From Sphingobacterium sp. N143 (lineage in GTDB: Bacteria; Bacteroidota; Bacteroidia; Sphingobacteriales; Sphingobacteriaceae): 64,000 bases of DNA. Below are positions 8,807 to 17,378 of the stretch, piece after piece; within the stretch, counting starts at the first letter, position 1, and each line of letters starts with the position of its first letter. The notes beneath the pieces were generated by a model. The model ran no database searches. It had not been told where the DNA came from and worked only from the letters and a program-made list of their open reading frames with translations. The translations under genes were made by a program, and so were the position numbers. The stretch spans positions 1 through 64,000 of the forward strand of contig NZ_JACAIS010000010.1 in assembly GCF_030325625.1 (NCBI RefSeq), in the 5' to 3' direction.

Positions 8807-9349
8807 ATGGCACAAGAAACTAAATTATATCGAAATAGGCAGAAGACTATTAAACTGCTGTCAGTTTCAGGAGCGATCTGTCTATTCCTTATGCTTGTAT
8901 TGCTGTACGCTATTGGGATATTTGATGGTGTATTAAAGGTAAAGCTTGCCGTATTCTCTGGCGCCGTCTTGTGTGTGCTCTTTATTCTTTTGATCGTAAA
9001 TTTATTGAATCTTCGTGATCAGTCTGCTCAGATCATATTGGATGAAACCCATTTCCAAGGAAAAACAACCCCTTTATCTAAAGCCTTTGGCGCTGGAAAG
9101 TGGGAAGATGTAGTTGCTGTAAGGCTGCAAAAAGTTGGCGGTGATACCATGGTGATTGTCACTTTGGACAATATAGCCGCCTATAAAGACCGACTTCCTG
9201 CACTCCTATGGAAGATGGCTTATCATGAACCTTCTCAAGAGTTGAATATTATGTACTCAGCTTCTGTCATTGATATAGATGCCACAGCACTTTATGAACT
9301 GTTTATGTCTTATTGGAAGACCGCAGGGGGTGCAAAAGGAGAAAAATAA
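8807..9349 (+). CDS. STM3941-like two-helix membrane protein
   Basis: This is a 180-residue protein with two hydrophobic helices near the N-terminus (about residues 17-38 and 44-66), followed by a soluble domain with a beta-rich segment (ILDETHFQGKTTPLSKAFGAGKWEDVVAVRLQ cut here into its strands). This layout matches the uncharacterised STM3941 family. It starts one base after the upstream lipoprotein stop. The family's role is not established; a PH-like domain on a membrane anchor is plausible. Confidence 0.65.
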   Translation: MAQETKLYRNRQKTIKLLSVSGAICLFLMLVLLYAIGIFDGVLKVKLAVFSGAVLCVLFILLIVNLLNLRDQSAQIILDETHFQGKTTPLSKAFGAGKWEDVVAVRLQKVGGDTMVIVTLDNIAAYKDRLPALLWKMAYHEPSQELNIMYSASVIDIDATALYELFMSYWKTAGGAKGEK

Positions 9350-9374
9350 ATTATACAGGCCACATCGCGAGTTT

Positions 9375-10601
9375 TCACAGTCTATTGATCTTCCGTTGGA
9401 TAAACTCCTGTTCTAAAGAAGTTTTTGCCAATGCCTGAGCTGTTTTGAAACTCGCGATCGCCTTTTGTCTGTCGATATCCCTATAGAGTTCGCCCAGCAG
9501 CATAAAATAAAAATGATTGTCTTCGAGGTTTAGTTTTTTTGCCTCCAGGAGCGCAGCCTTTGCTCCCTTTACCCTGTATAGTGCAAATGTTCTGTTTAAT
9601 GCAGCTGCAGGGGAATAGTTGACAGTCAGCAAACGATCGTATAATCGTAAAATCTCTTCCCATTTCTCAGAACTGTCATCTTTTGAACAGTGATATTGGG
9701 CAATTTTGGCTTCAATGTGATAAGATGTCAATTCATCTCCACCTGTGGAACGCCCCAAGAAATGTATTCCCTGATGGATGAGTTGCTGGTTCCAGCGGTT
9801 TTCATCCTGTTGTTCATATAAAATAAAATCACCTTCGTTGGTCTGTCGTGCATCAAAACGTGAAGAGTGGAAACACATTAAGGCAATGAGGGCATTGGTT
9901 TTGGGAATATTTGTTTTTTCATAAGCAGTAAGCATCAAGGCCAGACGTAATGCCTCTATGCAAAGATCTTTTCTCAGAATCTGATTTTGGGTTTTGGAAT
10001 AGTATCCCTCATTAAATAAAAGGTAAATAATGTGGAGGACATTGTCCAAACGATTGACGATTTCCTTTTCAGAGGGCAGCGCAAGTTCCACCTGTTCTGA
10101 ACGTAATTTTTCTTTGGCCCGGAATAGCCTTTTATTGATGGTTTCTTTGTTGGATAGGAAAGCTTCGGCAATTTCCTCGATGCTGAACCCACAGAGAATG
10201 CGAAGAGCAAGGCCGATCTGGGCTTCACTTGCAATTGCCGGTGTACAGATTGCAAATAACATTTTCAACTGGCTGTCTTTGATATTTTCCTGGGAAAAGC
10301 TCAGTTCTTCCAGGTTATCTTCTGCCTGTTCATTTTGCTGTAGCTCCGGTATGACTTTCTCTGCGAAAATTTTGTTTCTTCGGAAATAAGCTAAGGTCTT
10401 CTGCTTCGCAACCGTATACAACCAGGCCGCTGGATTTGCAGGTACACCTTTCTTCTGCCAGGACTCAGTCGCAGTAAGAAAGGTTTCACTCACGATGTCT
10501 TCGGCAATTTCGATGTATTGAAGTCCAAAACCTTTGGTGATAACTGCGACTATTTTGGTGAATTCTTGCTGAAATAGCTGTTTTAAAAAGTTAGGTTCCA
10601 T
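9375..10601 (-). CDS. ECF42-like RNA polymerase sigma factor with C-terminal TPR-like extension
   Basis: This is a 408-residue extracytoplasmic-function sigma factor. Sigma region 2 spans about residues 10-80 (AEDIVSETFLTA, then GVPANPAAWLYTVAKQKTLAYFRR), and region 4 spans about 115-175 (GFSIEEIAEAFLSNKETINKRLFRAKEKL). A helical DUF6596/TPR-like extension of over 200 residues follows. This is the layout of group ECF42, which is typically linked to DGPF (YciI) proteins; one is encoded just upstream. No anti-sigma factor is visible, and the extension is thought to control the sigma factor. I use the ATG at 10601; a GTG at 10634 lies inside an inverted repeat. Confidence 0.88.
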   Translation of the reverse strand: MEPNFLKQLFQQEFTKIVAVITKGFGLQYIEIAEDIVSETFLTATESWQKKGVPANPAAWLYTVAKQKTLAYFRRNKIFAEKVIPELQQNEQAEDNLEELSFSQENIKDSQLKMLFAICTPAIASEAQIGLALRILCGFSIEEIAEAFLSNKETINKRLFRAKEKLRSEQVELALPSEKEIVNRLDNVLHIIYLLFNEGYYSKTQNQILRKDLCIEALRLALMLTAYEKTNIPKTNALIALMCFHSSRFDARQTNEGDFILYEQQDENRWNQQLIHQGIHFLGRSTGGDELTSYHIEAKIAQYHCSKDDSSEKWEEILRLYDRLLTVNYSPAAALNRTFALYRVKGAKAALLEAKKLNLEDNHFYFMLLGELYRDIDRQKAIASFKTAQALAKTSLEQEFIQRKINRL

Positions 10602-10609
10602 AGTACGAT

Positions 10610-10642
10610 ATAGGGCAGTGTCATCAACATGCACCGCCCTAT
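10610..10642. promoter_or_regulatory. 11-bp inverted repeat in front of the sigma gene
   Basis: ATAGGGCAGTG (10610-10620) and CACCGCCCTAT (10632-10642) form arms with one mismatch, separated by 11 bases. The repeat lies just upstream of the chosen sigma start and just after the YciI stop at 10650. It may be an operator or an mRNA hairpin that sets the YciI to sigma ratio. There is no T run, so it is not a standard terminator. Confidence 0.4.
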
Positions 10643-10649
10643 GATAACT

Positions 10650-10988
10650 TTAAACGAAAAGTGCTCTTATTTCAACACTACCATTAGACTCCAGTATTGG
10701 ACAACCATGTGCCAATGTGGTGGCTTCATCCAGATTTTCTGCTGATACAACGATAAAACCTCCAAGCCGTTCCCGAATTTCAACAAAGGGACCATCGGTG
10801 ATGACACCCCCGGGTTTTAGTACTTTGCCAGCGGGTTCGAGACGGGAGCCATGGTCTTTCAACTTTCCCTGGGCTTCAATGTCGGCGATCCAATCATGCC
10901 ACTTTTTATTTGTCGTGGCTATTTGTTCTGCTGTCAGTGGACTTTGCTCGTTGCCTGCTTGACGAAATAACAAGATGAAATCTTTCAT
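10650..10988 (-). CDS. YciI/DGPF family protein, partner of the ECF sigma factor
   Basis: This is a 112-residue YCII-related protein with the diagnostic DGPF motif (TDGPFVEIRE) and the flanking GGFIVVSAENLDEA segment. DGPF proteins are the standard genomic companions of ECF42 sigma factors. Their biochemical role is unknown, though a sensor or small-molecule enzyme has been suggested for the family. The gene lies 53 bases downstream of the AhpD-like gene and about 50 bases upstream of the sigma gene, all on the minus strand. Confidence 0.88.
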   Translation of the reverse strand: MKDFILLFRQAGNEQSPLTAEQIATTNKKWHDWIADIEAQGKLKDHGSRLEPAGKVLKPGGVITDGPFVEIRERLGGFIVVSAENLDEATTLAHGCPILESNGSVEIRALFV

Positions 10989-11041
10989 TTTTATGGTTTA
11001 AAATTGTCTAATCGATTTGTTGATCCTTTTTGTTCGTATTA

Positions 11042-11515
11042 TTATGCTGTCTGTACTTTATGCTGCCCCACTATATAGCCGCCTGCTTCTGTACGAAAAG
11101 AGATATTAAAGCGGTTGTATGCATTGATCGTTGTAATTGCCAATGTCAGATCGACAAGCTCCTGCGGGGTAAACTGTTTGCTCGCACGGGCATATACATC
11201 ATCTGGGACATCGCCATTGCTGATTTTTGTTACCGCCTCGGCCCATTCCAGTGCGGCACATTCACGTTCGCTATATAAAGGGGCTTCACGCCAGGCATCC
11301 AACACAAATAAACGTTGTGGATTTTCTCCAGTAGCAAGTAGATCTTTTGAATGCATATCCAAACAATAAGCACATCCGTTGATCTGTGATACCCTGAAAT
11401 AAACCAGATGCAACAGTTCTTGTTCGATTGAACATTTACCGAGATATGCTCCCAATCCATACATTGCTTTCATGGCATTTTGCCCATTTGCGAAAAAATT
11501 AATTCGTTGTTCCAT
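11042..11515 (-). CDS. carboxymuconolactone decarboxylase / AhpD-like protein
   Basis: This is a 157-residue AhpD-like helical protein. It has the catalytic CxxC and following His of this family: C48, C51 and H55 in INGCAYCLDMH, which fits alkylhydroperoxidase or thiol-disulfide chemistry. The rest (ALEWAEAVTKI, then FTPQELVDLTLAITTINAYNRFNIS in pieces) follows the family core. It is the first gene of a likely operon with the YciI protein and ECF sigma factor, which points to a role in peroxide or electrophile stress. Confidence 0.87.
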   Translation of the reverse strand: MEQRINFFANGQNAMKAMYGLGAYLGKCSIEQELLHLVYFRVSQINGCAYCLDMHSKDLLATGENPQRLFVLDAWREAPLYSERECAALEWAEAVTKISNGDVPDDVYARASKQFTPQELVDLTLAITTINAYNRFNISFRTEAGGYIVGQHKVQTA

Positions 11516-11828
11516 TTTATTATTGTTTTTAAGTGTAACTGATTTACACTACAATAATGCTTGAAGTTAAAGAAATTGGACACAAGGCTTAAAATATTTT
11601 TAGGATATTTTTTAATACACTGTATATCAGTTTTATATATTTTGTTTTTTTACAGGGATACGGACAATGTACAATGGATTTGAATAAGAAAGCTGTCAGA
11701 AAATAATCTGATCGAAGGTGTAGAATATAACTGTTGCCGAGCATAAAGTATTGCCCCTGTGGTCAAAATGAGGGTTGGAAAAGCTGGAAATCACAAACAA
11801 TTATATTATTTTTAGACAAATTACTCCA
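11516..11828. other. intergenic stretch of about 313 bases, divergent promoter region
   Basis: AT-rich DNA between the divergently read AhpD-like gene and the DUF885 gene. It should hold both promoters. I see no RNA gene, no strong inverted repeat and no clear TAnnTTTG box. An in-frame ATG at 11775 exists but would add 18 residues in front of the DUF885 signal peptide. Confidence 0.5.
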
Positions 11829-13580
11829 ATGAAATTTATAACATATACGCTCGCTATCCTTGGCCTGGGGGTAGCCTCATGTGGACCTGGTTCCCATGGC
11901 AAGCAATCTAGTGTGGATACGGTCACTAATCAAAAGTTTAAAGCTTATGAGGACCAGTTTATCGAACAGCTCTGGAAGGAAAATCCGGAATGGGCCACAC
12001 AGGTTGGCTTTCATCAGTACGACTCGTTGTTAACGATACCGGATGCCAAGGCCAGAACCCTACGATTGGAATTTTCCAAAAGGCACCTGGACAGTTTAAA
12101 AGGTTTTGATTTGAATGAGCTGAACCTTTCTCAGCAGACCGATTATCATTTGATTCAGAACTACCTGGAGTCGAACATTTGGTCGATCGAGGAGGAACGT
12201 TCTTATGAATGGAATCCTTCTTCCTACAATGTGAGCGGATTGATCGCATTTATGCTGGCAGAGAACTATGCACCTTTGGCTACACGTCTCGAAGCTGTTC
12301 ACCAGCGGTTGGTGAAGATTCCTGCTTATTATGAAGCGGCCAAAAAACAAGTTAAAAACCCTGCTTTGGTCCTGACCGATTTAGCCATCCAGCAAAATCT
12401 GGGCGGATTGTCGGTTTTTGAACATGATTTACGCGATTCACTGAAAAGTTCCAATCTATCGGCGGCAGAGCAGTCTGCAATTCAAAAAGCCTCAAATCAG
12501 GCTGTTGTTGCGATCAAAGGATTCATTCAATTTTTGAAAACCAACCCAAACCCTGCTCCCCGTAGTTTTAGGTTGGGACAGGAATTGTATGAGGCAAAAT
12601 TCAACTTTGATATCCAGTCAGGTTCCACGGCGGCACAGATTTACGATGCAGCAATCGCCCGGAAGAGCTATCTGCATGGTGAAATGTACAAGATCAGCAA
12701 AGATTTATGGCCAAAGTATTTTGGAAGCACCCTACCACCAAGGGACAGTTTGCTGCTGATCCGGAAAATGATCGACACGCTATCTGTCAATCATGTGGAG
12801 GCCGCAGAATTTCAGACAGCAATCGAAGCTCAGATCCCGAAATTGGTGGCTTTTGTCAAAGAAAAAGATCTCTTGTATATCGATGATAGCAAGCCGCTAG
12901 TTGTACGCAAGGAACCGGCTTATATGGCCGGGGTAGCCGGGGCTTCCATCAGTGCTCCAGGGCCTTACGATAAAGGGGGCAACACCTATTATAATGTGGG
13001 GAGTTTGGCCGGCTGGTCCAAAGAGGCTTCAGAAAGCTATCTGAGAGAATATAATCATTATATCTTGCAGATACTCAATATCCATGAAGCTATTCCAGGA
13101 CATTACACACAATTGGTGTATGCCAATCAGTCGCCAAGCCTGATAAAAAGTATTTTAGGAAACGGTGCAATGATTGAGGGATGGGCGGTTTATACCGAAC
13201 AAATGATGCTGGAAAATGGTTATGGGGACAATGCTCCAGAAATGTGGTTGATGTGGTATAAATGGCATCTGCGTACGGTATGCAACGCGATATTGGATTA
13301 TAGTGTCCATGTGAAAAATTGGAGCGAACAAGATGCAATGCATTTATTAGTGGATGAAGCTTTTCAGCAGCAGGCCGAAGCGGCAGGCAAATGGAAGCGG
13401 GTATCGGTGAGCAGTGTGCAGCTGACCTCTTATTTTACAGGATATAAAGAAATATATGACTTGAGGGAAGCCGTTAAACAGCAAGAAGGCCAACAATTCA
13501 ACCTGAAAACATTTAATGAAAAGTTTTTAAGCTTTGGCAATTCTCCCGTTAAATATATTCGGGAAATGATGTTGAAATAA
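11829..13580 (+). CDS. DUF885 family lipoprotein (putative metal-dependent hydrolase)
   Basis: This is a 583-residue exported protein. The leader ends in a lipobox-like GLGVASC, so the mature protein is probably lipid-anchored in the periplasm or outer membrane. It belongs to DUF885, whose signature HEAIPGHYTQ begins at H419; a downstream IEGWAVYTEQ helix supplies another conserved Glu. These residues look like a gluzincin-type metal site, so a peptidase role is plausible though unproven. I chose the ATG at 11829 because it starts the signal peptide. It is monocistronic. Confidence 0.85.
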   Translation: MKFITYTLAILGLGVASCGPGSHGKQSSVDTVTNQKFKAYEDQFIEQLWKENPEWATQVGFHQYDSLLTIPDAKARTLRLEFSKRHLDSLKGFDLNELNLSQQTDYHLIQNYLESNIWSIEEERSYEWNPSSYNVSGLIAFMLAENYAPLATRLEAVHQRLVKIPAYYEAAKKQVKNPALVLTDLAIQQNLGGLSVFEHDLRDSLKSSNLSAAEQSAIQKASNQAVVAIKGFIQFLKTNPNPAPRSFRLGQELYEAKFNFDIQSGSTAAQIYDAAIARKSYLHGEMYKISKDLWPKYFGSTLPPRDSLLLIRKMIDTLSVNHVEAAEFQTAIEAQIPKLVAFVKEKDLLYIDDSKPLVVRKEPAYMAGVAGASISAPGPYDKGGNTYYNVGSLAGWSKEASESYLREYNHYILQILNIHEAIPGHYTQLVYANQSPSLIKSILGNGAMIEGWAVYTEQMMLENGYGDNAPEMWLMWYKWHLRTVCNAILDYSVHVKNWSEQDAMHLLVDEAFQQQAEAAGKWKRVSVSSVQLTSYFTGYKEIYDLREAVKQQEGQQFNLKTFNEKFLSFGNSPVKYIREMMLK

Positions 13581-13602
13581 ACCATATCAGTGCGTTGTCC
13601 TG

Positions 13603-13636
13603 TCCCCAGGAAGTTAGCACTTTCTGGGGATATTTT
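13603..13636. terminator. terminator after the DUF885 gene
   Basis: TCCCCAGGAAGT (13603-13614) pairs with ACTTTCTGGGGA (13619-13630) with one mismatch and a 4-base loop, followed by TATTTT. It separates two convergent genes. Confidence 0.65.
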
Positions 13637-13691
13637 GAGTGATTACTGCTGGACGTTCATACCATCTGGAGCTTAGGCAATGTCCATGAGG

Positions 13692-14669
13692 TTATATTTC
13701 ATAGCTTACCTTGGCAAATTTATTCCGATAATCGATCGGGGTCAGGCCAGTAATCTTTCTAAAGATATCCCGGAATGCTTTGGTGTCGGTATAGCCGACA
13801 TCATACATAACCTGGGATACGTTTTTTCGAGAAGCCTCAAAGAATTTTTTGGCAGCTTCTATTCGTACACGTTGCATGTATTCAATAGGGGTATTGTTGG
13901 TGGCTTCCTTAAATCGTCTTTCAAAGGTTCGACGACCGATATTGACATAGTTCGCCAAGTCTTCCACCGTAATTTTTTCCTCATATTTTCTTTCAATATA
14001 GTCTTGTGCTCGTTGGATGTCCGGATCGCTATGATTACGCTGTCCTCTGAAGATGGCAAACTGGGATTGACTATCCCTACTGATGTCCAAAGCAAAATAT
14101 TTAGCGATCAATACAGCGGTTTCTCTATCCGAGAACTTTTCCACCAGGTAGAGTATCAGATTCCATAAACTACTGGCACCACCGCTGCTGTAGATGTTTT
14201 CATGTTCCGTAATTACAGCGCCATCCTCCACTTCAATATCAGGGTATTTTTCCTTAAACTCTTCGATGTGGGCCCAGTGGGTAGAGCATTTCTTTCCGTT
14301 CAATAATCCTGTTTCGGCCAAAAGAAAGGCGCCTACGCATAGACTTGCAAGTCTGGAGCCTTTGTGGTACAGTTTTCGAAAATAGGGTATGGCTTCGGCA
14401 TTATCCCGTAAGCCCGTGTTGATGTCCCCAAAAGTAGGAGGGATAATCAGTAAATCGGTGTTACCGACATCCTGCAGCAGTCGGTTTGTTCTTATGGTAT
14501 ATTCACCATTATTTGCGGGGACATATTCCGTTAGGCCGACATATTCAACCTCAAAAATGGCCTTCTTGCCGAACGTTGTCAAGAATTCATTGGCGGTATG
14601 AAAGGTTCTAAAGGCAGGTGTAATGCCCTCTATTGTACCATATTGGGGGACGAAAACAGAAATTAGCAT
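13692..14669 (-). CDS. GlxA-type AraC family regulator (DJ-1/PfpI + HTH)
   Basis: This is a 325-residue transcription factor. The N-terminal DJ-1/PfpI-like domain (about 1-190) contains the nucleophile-elbow-like segment LASLCVGAFLLAETGLL, with a Cys at the usual place. The C-terminal AraC domain (about 220-320) has both helix-turn-helices (ITVEDLANYVNIGRRTFERRF and the VSQVMYDVGYTDTKAFRDIF region). GlxA-type regulators respond to amide or amine metabolites or stress. It is divergent from the DoxX/SRPBCC/VOC genes starting at 14869 and may control them. Confidence 0.87.
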   Translation of the reverse strand: MLISVFVPQYGTIEGITPAFRTFHTANEFLTTFGKKAIFEVEYVGLTEYVPANNGEYTIRTNRLLQDVGNTDLLIIPPTFGDINTGLRDNAEAIPYFRKLYHKGSRLASLCVGAFLLAETGLLNGKKCSTHWAHIEEFKEKYPDIEVEDGAVITEHENIYSSGGASSLWNLILYLVEKFSDRETAVLIAKYFALDISRDSQSQFAIFRGQRNHSDPDIQRAQDYIERKYEEKITVEDLANYVNIGRRTFERRFKEATNNTPIEYMQRVRIEAAKKFFEASRKNVSQVMYDVGYTDTKAFRDIFRKITGLTPIDYRNKFAKVSYEI

Positions 14670-14868
14670 AGCATGTTGGTTTATAGACGTAAAGGTACAA
14701 ATTGTTTTTGTCGTAATCTACCCCTAAAGTTGTCGTTTCTGCAACAGCTTAGATCTTCGAATCCTTTGCAACTTTGTTATATCATTATAAACAAAAACAA
14801 AAAACAATGGAACGACTAGCAACAAACCTGTCGAATCAACACATTAATCATCATTTAATACAAACGTT

Positions 14869-15288
14869 ATGAAAAAGAATCGTATTATCTTTTGGGTGGC
14901 AACACTATTTATTGTTATCTGGGAAGGAATTATGCCTTTGGGCACCCTACTTTTTGCGCCACAGTATGTCAATATGGGGACAAAGCCCCTGGGCTATCCT
15001 GATTATTTTGCGTACGCACTGATTATCTATAAAGTGCTTGGTGTAACAGCCATAGCAATCCCCCGTTTCCCACATAAATTGAGGGAATGGGCGTATGCGG
15101 GATTGACTTTCAGTTTGATCTTTGCCTTTATCAGTCATGCCTGCGTGGATAAAAACATAGCCTATATGTTGATGCCTCTTGTCGTGCTCGGAATCCTGAT
15201 GCTGTCTTATGTTTATCGATCAAAGATGACAGCATCAACTAATTTCTCAGGCAATCAAGCATATCATGGCGAATCAGCCCTATCGTAA
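14869..15288 (+). CDS. DoxX-like four-helix membrane protein
   Basis: This is a 139-residue inner-membrane protein with four predicted helices (about 7-26, 48-66, 75-95 and 99-116) in the DoxX-like arrangement. The PLGYPDYFAYALIIYKVLGVTAI segment, read in parts, is typical of the small DoxX-like family. No reaction is known; some relatives support thiol redox balance. It opens a group with the SRPBCC and VOC genes, divergent from the GlxA-type regulator. Confidence 0.75.
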   Translation: MKKNRIIFWVATLFIVIWEGIMPLGTLLFAPQYVNMGTKPLGYPDYFAYALIIYKVLGVTAIAIPRFPHKLREWAYAGLTFSLIFAFISHACVDKNIAYMLMPLVVLGILMLSYVYRSKMTASTNFSGNQAYHGESALS

Positions 15289-15388
15289 TATAATTAACAT
15301 GGGTAGCTTGACAGCAGAGGAGAGAAAAAATAAAAAAGAACAAAATAGCAAAATTGAGTATTTACTTTATAAACAACAATCGCAATGA
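15266..15388 (+). CDS. possible 40-residue ORF overlapping both neighbours
   Basis: An ATG at 15266, inside the end of the DoxX-like gene, opens a 40-codon frame (MANQPYRNIINMGSLTAEER, then a lysine-rich tail). It ends at TGA 15386-15388 and shares ATGA with the start of the SRPBCC gene at 15385. The 23-base overlap on one side and the ATGA on the other are what translational coupling would look like. No homolog is recognised and a chance frame is quite possible. Confidence 0.25.
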   Translation: MANQPYRNIINMGSLTAEERKNKKEQNSKIEYLLYKQQSQ

Positions 15389-15834
15389 AAACAAATAGTG
15401 TTTCTTTACATCGGATTATTCAGGCAAGCCCTGAAAAGGTGTTCCGTGCTTTTGCAGATCCAGTAGCACATGCCACCTGGTTACCACCTTATGGTTATGT
15501 CTGTACTGTACAGCAAATGGATTTTAAAGTAGGGGGAACTTTTAATATGACTTTCATTAATTTCAGTACCGGCAATGGTCATTCATTTGGTGGTGAATAC
15601 CTTGAGATCAAACCCAATGCATTTATTAAATATGTGGACCGGTTTGATGACCCTAATTTACCGGGGGAAATGACCACCACGGTATCGTTAAATCAAGTTT
15701 CCTGTGGTACAGAACTTAAAATCGAACAAACGGGCATTCCGGAAGTCATTCCAGCGGAGATGTGTTATCTGGGCTGGCAGGAGTCTTTGGAGAAAATGAA
15801 AAAGCTCGTTGAACCCGAAATACCGGACGCATAA
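15385..15834 (+). CDS. SRPBCC (AHSA1-like) domain protein
   Basis: This is a 149-residue START-like ligand-binding protein. The family pattern is clear: IIQASPEKVFRAFADPVAHATWLPP, then MDFKVGGTFNMTFINFSTGNGHSFGGEYLEI (broken into strands) and a C-terminal helix GWQESLEKMKKLVEPEI. It is followed nine bases later by a VOC protein and preceded by a DoxX-like gene, a grouping often seen near GlxA or AraC regulators. The ligand is unknown. Confidence 0.83.
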   Translation: MKTNSVSLHRIIQASPEKVFRAFADPVAHATWLPPYGYVCTVQQMDFKVGGTFNMTFINFSTGNGHSFGGEYLEIKPNAFIKYVDRFDDPNLPGEMTTTVSLNQVSCGTELKIEQTGIPEVIPAEMCYLGWQESLEKMKKLVEPEIPDA

Positions 15835-15843
15835 TGGACACGT

Positions 15844-16248
15844 ATGATGTTAGTTGAGCAAAGAGAACGATTACAAAGTGGAATCTTCATCACATTTACG
15901 GGCAACTGTAGGGCAGCACTGACATTTTATCAAACCTGTTTTGGTGGGACCCTGCATTTTGAAATGTTGGATCAGGCCATACAGGGATATGCAGCGATTC
16001 CTGTGGTCAGTGCTTCGCTAATTTCTGAACGTATTGTGTTGCACGGCTCTGATTTGGTTCATAATGAGGGGCGGAGAGTGGGGAATTATCTTGCTATCTA
16101 TTTACCCTGCCGGGATAGCATCGAAAGAGCTTCTTTTATCGATAAGCTTGTCTCGCAAAAAAGTGCCGTGAAAGTTAGTCCTGATGAGCAGGCTAAATTC
16201 ATTGAAGTCACAGATATTTTTGATGTTAGATGGGTTTTGGGTATTTAA
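15844..16248 (+). CDS. VOC superfamily protein (PhnB/glyoxalase-like)
   Basis: This is a 134-residue vicinal-oxygen-chelate fold protein related to PhnB-like and 3-demethylubiquinone-methyltransferase-like proteins. The GIFITFTGNCRAALTFYQTCFGG start and the C-terminal FIEVTDIFDVRWVLGI match the paired beta-alpha-beta-beta-beta modules. The usual ligand residues are not obviously complete, so it may bind rather than convert its ligand. It sits nine bases after the SRPBCC gene. Two adjacent ATGs (15844 and 15847) are both possible starts. Confidence 0.75.
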   Translation: MMLVEQRERLQSGIFITFTGNCRAALTFYQTCFGGTLHFEMLDQAIQGYAAIPVVSASLISERIVLHGSDLVHNEGRRVGNYLAIYLPCRDSIERASFIDKLVSQKSAVKVSPDEQAKFIEVTDIFDVRWVLGI

Positions 16249-16315
16249 TGACGCGGTTATCGAACCAAATTGATTAATTTGAAATCGGAAAATACCGTTT
16301 AAAAAGACTGTTGTC

Positions 16316-17281
16316 ATGATATTTGTTGAGAATGAATTTGCGCCACTAAAGCGAGTGATATTGACCGTTTCGGAGTTCGGTTATCCCCAGGTGCTGAAGC
16401 CGGATGATCTTCGTTTTCTGCCTTCGGCAGAAGCAGAGCTCGATGATGCACAGGCAGGAAAAGATCTCGCTGATGTGGATCCCGTTGCACAAAAGACCTG
16501 GGAGGAAGAACGTACCAACTTTGCTGTGGTCATGGAGAAATATGGTGTGGAAGTGCTACGCCCGCGCAAATTGACCAGCCTTGAAAAGGAATCAGGAACA
16601 ATACACGGTTATTCCAATTTTTTTGTTCGTGATCCCTTTTTTACTGTTGGAAATGCCGTAATTGAAGGCTCTATACGCTTTATGCAACGCAGAAATGAGA
16701 TCTTGCCGATCAGGGATATACTTGAACAGCAGGTATACCAAAATGATTGTCTCTATGTGTCAGCACCTAGACCAGCACTTGACCAAGGGGAGCTCGCTTT
16801 ATGGCGAGGTCCTTTTATCGAGGGCGGTGACGTTTTAGTTTATGGAAAGCATGTATTTGTCGGTAACTCGGGACTTTCCTCGAATAGCTTGGGGATTGCA
16901 TGGTTGTCCAAATTGCTCAACCCCTATGGCTTTCAGGTTGAGGAAGTAAGATTACATCCCAATATACTCCATCTGGACTGTGCTCTTGGACTGATCCGGG
17001 AGGGATTGATGATTGTCTGTGAGGCGGCGTTGCTGGATGGGATTCCGCAGCAATTGAGAAAATGGGAAAAGATCGTGGTCGATCTTGAAGAGGCTAGCCA
17101 TCTTGCGACAAATGGGCTCCCTATCAATCCTCATGTGTATGTAACGGATCCAGTTTTTAAGCATATTGGCGATAAGCTATCCCGTTTTGATATACAGGTG
17201 GAATATGTCGACTTTCAGATCAGCCGTAGTTTTGGAGGTTCGTTCCGTTGCAGTACACAGTCATTGTTGCGAAAGTTCTGA
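16316..17281 (+). CDS. amidinotransferase/DDAH family hydrolase
   Basis: This is a 321-residue protein of the pentein superfamily, which includes dimethylarginine dimethylaminohydrolase, arginine deiminase and glycine amidinotransferase. Conserved pieces are the FVRDPFFTVGN strand, FIEGGDVLV with the guanidino-binding Glu-Gly-Gly-Asp, the catalytic His (H219 in LHLDCALG) and the nucleophile Cys (C312 in GSFRCSTQSL). All catalytic residues are present. The substrate is probably a guanidino compound, though which one cannot be read. It is followed by a strong hairpin. Confidence 0.82.
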   Translation: MIFVENEFAPLKRVILTVSEFGYPQVLKPDDLRFLPSAEAELDDAQAGKDLADVDPVAQKTWEEERTNFAVVMEKYGVEVLRPRKLTSLEKESGTIHGYSNFFVRDPFFTVGNAVIEGSIRFMQRRNEILPIRDILEQQVYQNDCLYVSAPRPALDQGELALWRGPFIEGGDVLVYGKHVFVGNSGLSSNSLGIAWLSKLLNPYGFQVEEVRLHPNILHLDCALGLIREGLMIVCEAALLDGIPQQLRKWEKIVVDLEEASHLATNGLPINPHVYVTDPVFKHIGDKLSRFDIQVEYVDFQISRSFGGSFRCSTQSLLRKF

Positions 17282-17313
17282 ATTTTTGGGAGCTTGTGGG
17301 CTGCCGACAATTA

Positions 17314-17345
17314 TCAAAGCTTCTGTCGATAGACAGAAGCTTTGA
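17314..17345. terminator. perfect 14-bp inverted repeat between convergent genes
   Basis: TCAAAGCTTCTGTC (17314-17327) and GACAGAAGCTTTGA (17332-17345) are perfect arms around GATA. No long T run follows, so it may be a bidirectional hairpin terminator of the non-canonical bacteroidal kind. Confidence 0.6.
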
Positions 17346-17378
17346 TGGTAACTATTGATTTAACTCTTCAGGTGAACT

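Noticed and set aside
10602..10634. Eleven-residue N-terminal extension of the ECF sigma factor from a GTG
   Set aside because: It lies over an inverted repeat and adds residues not seen in the family; the ATG at 10601 starts at the usual place.
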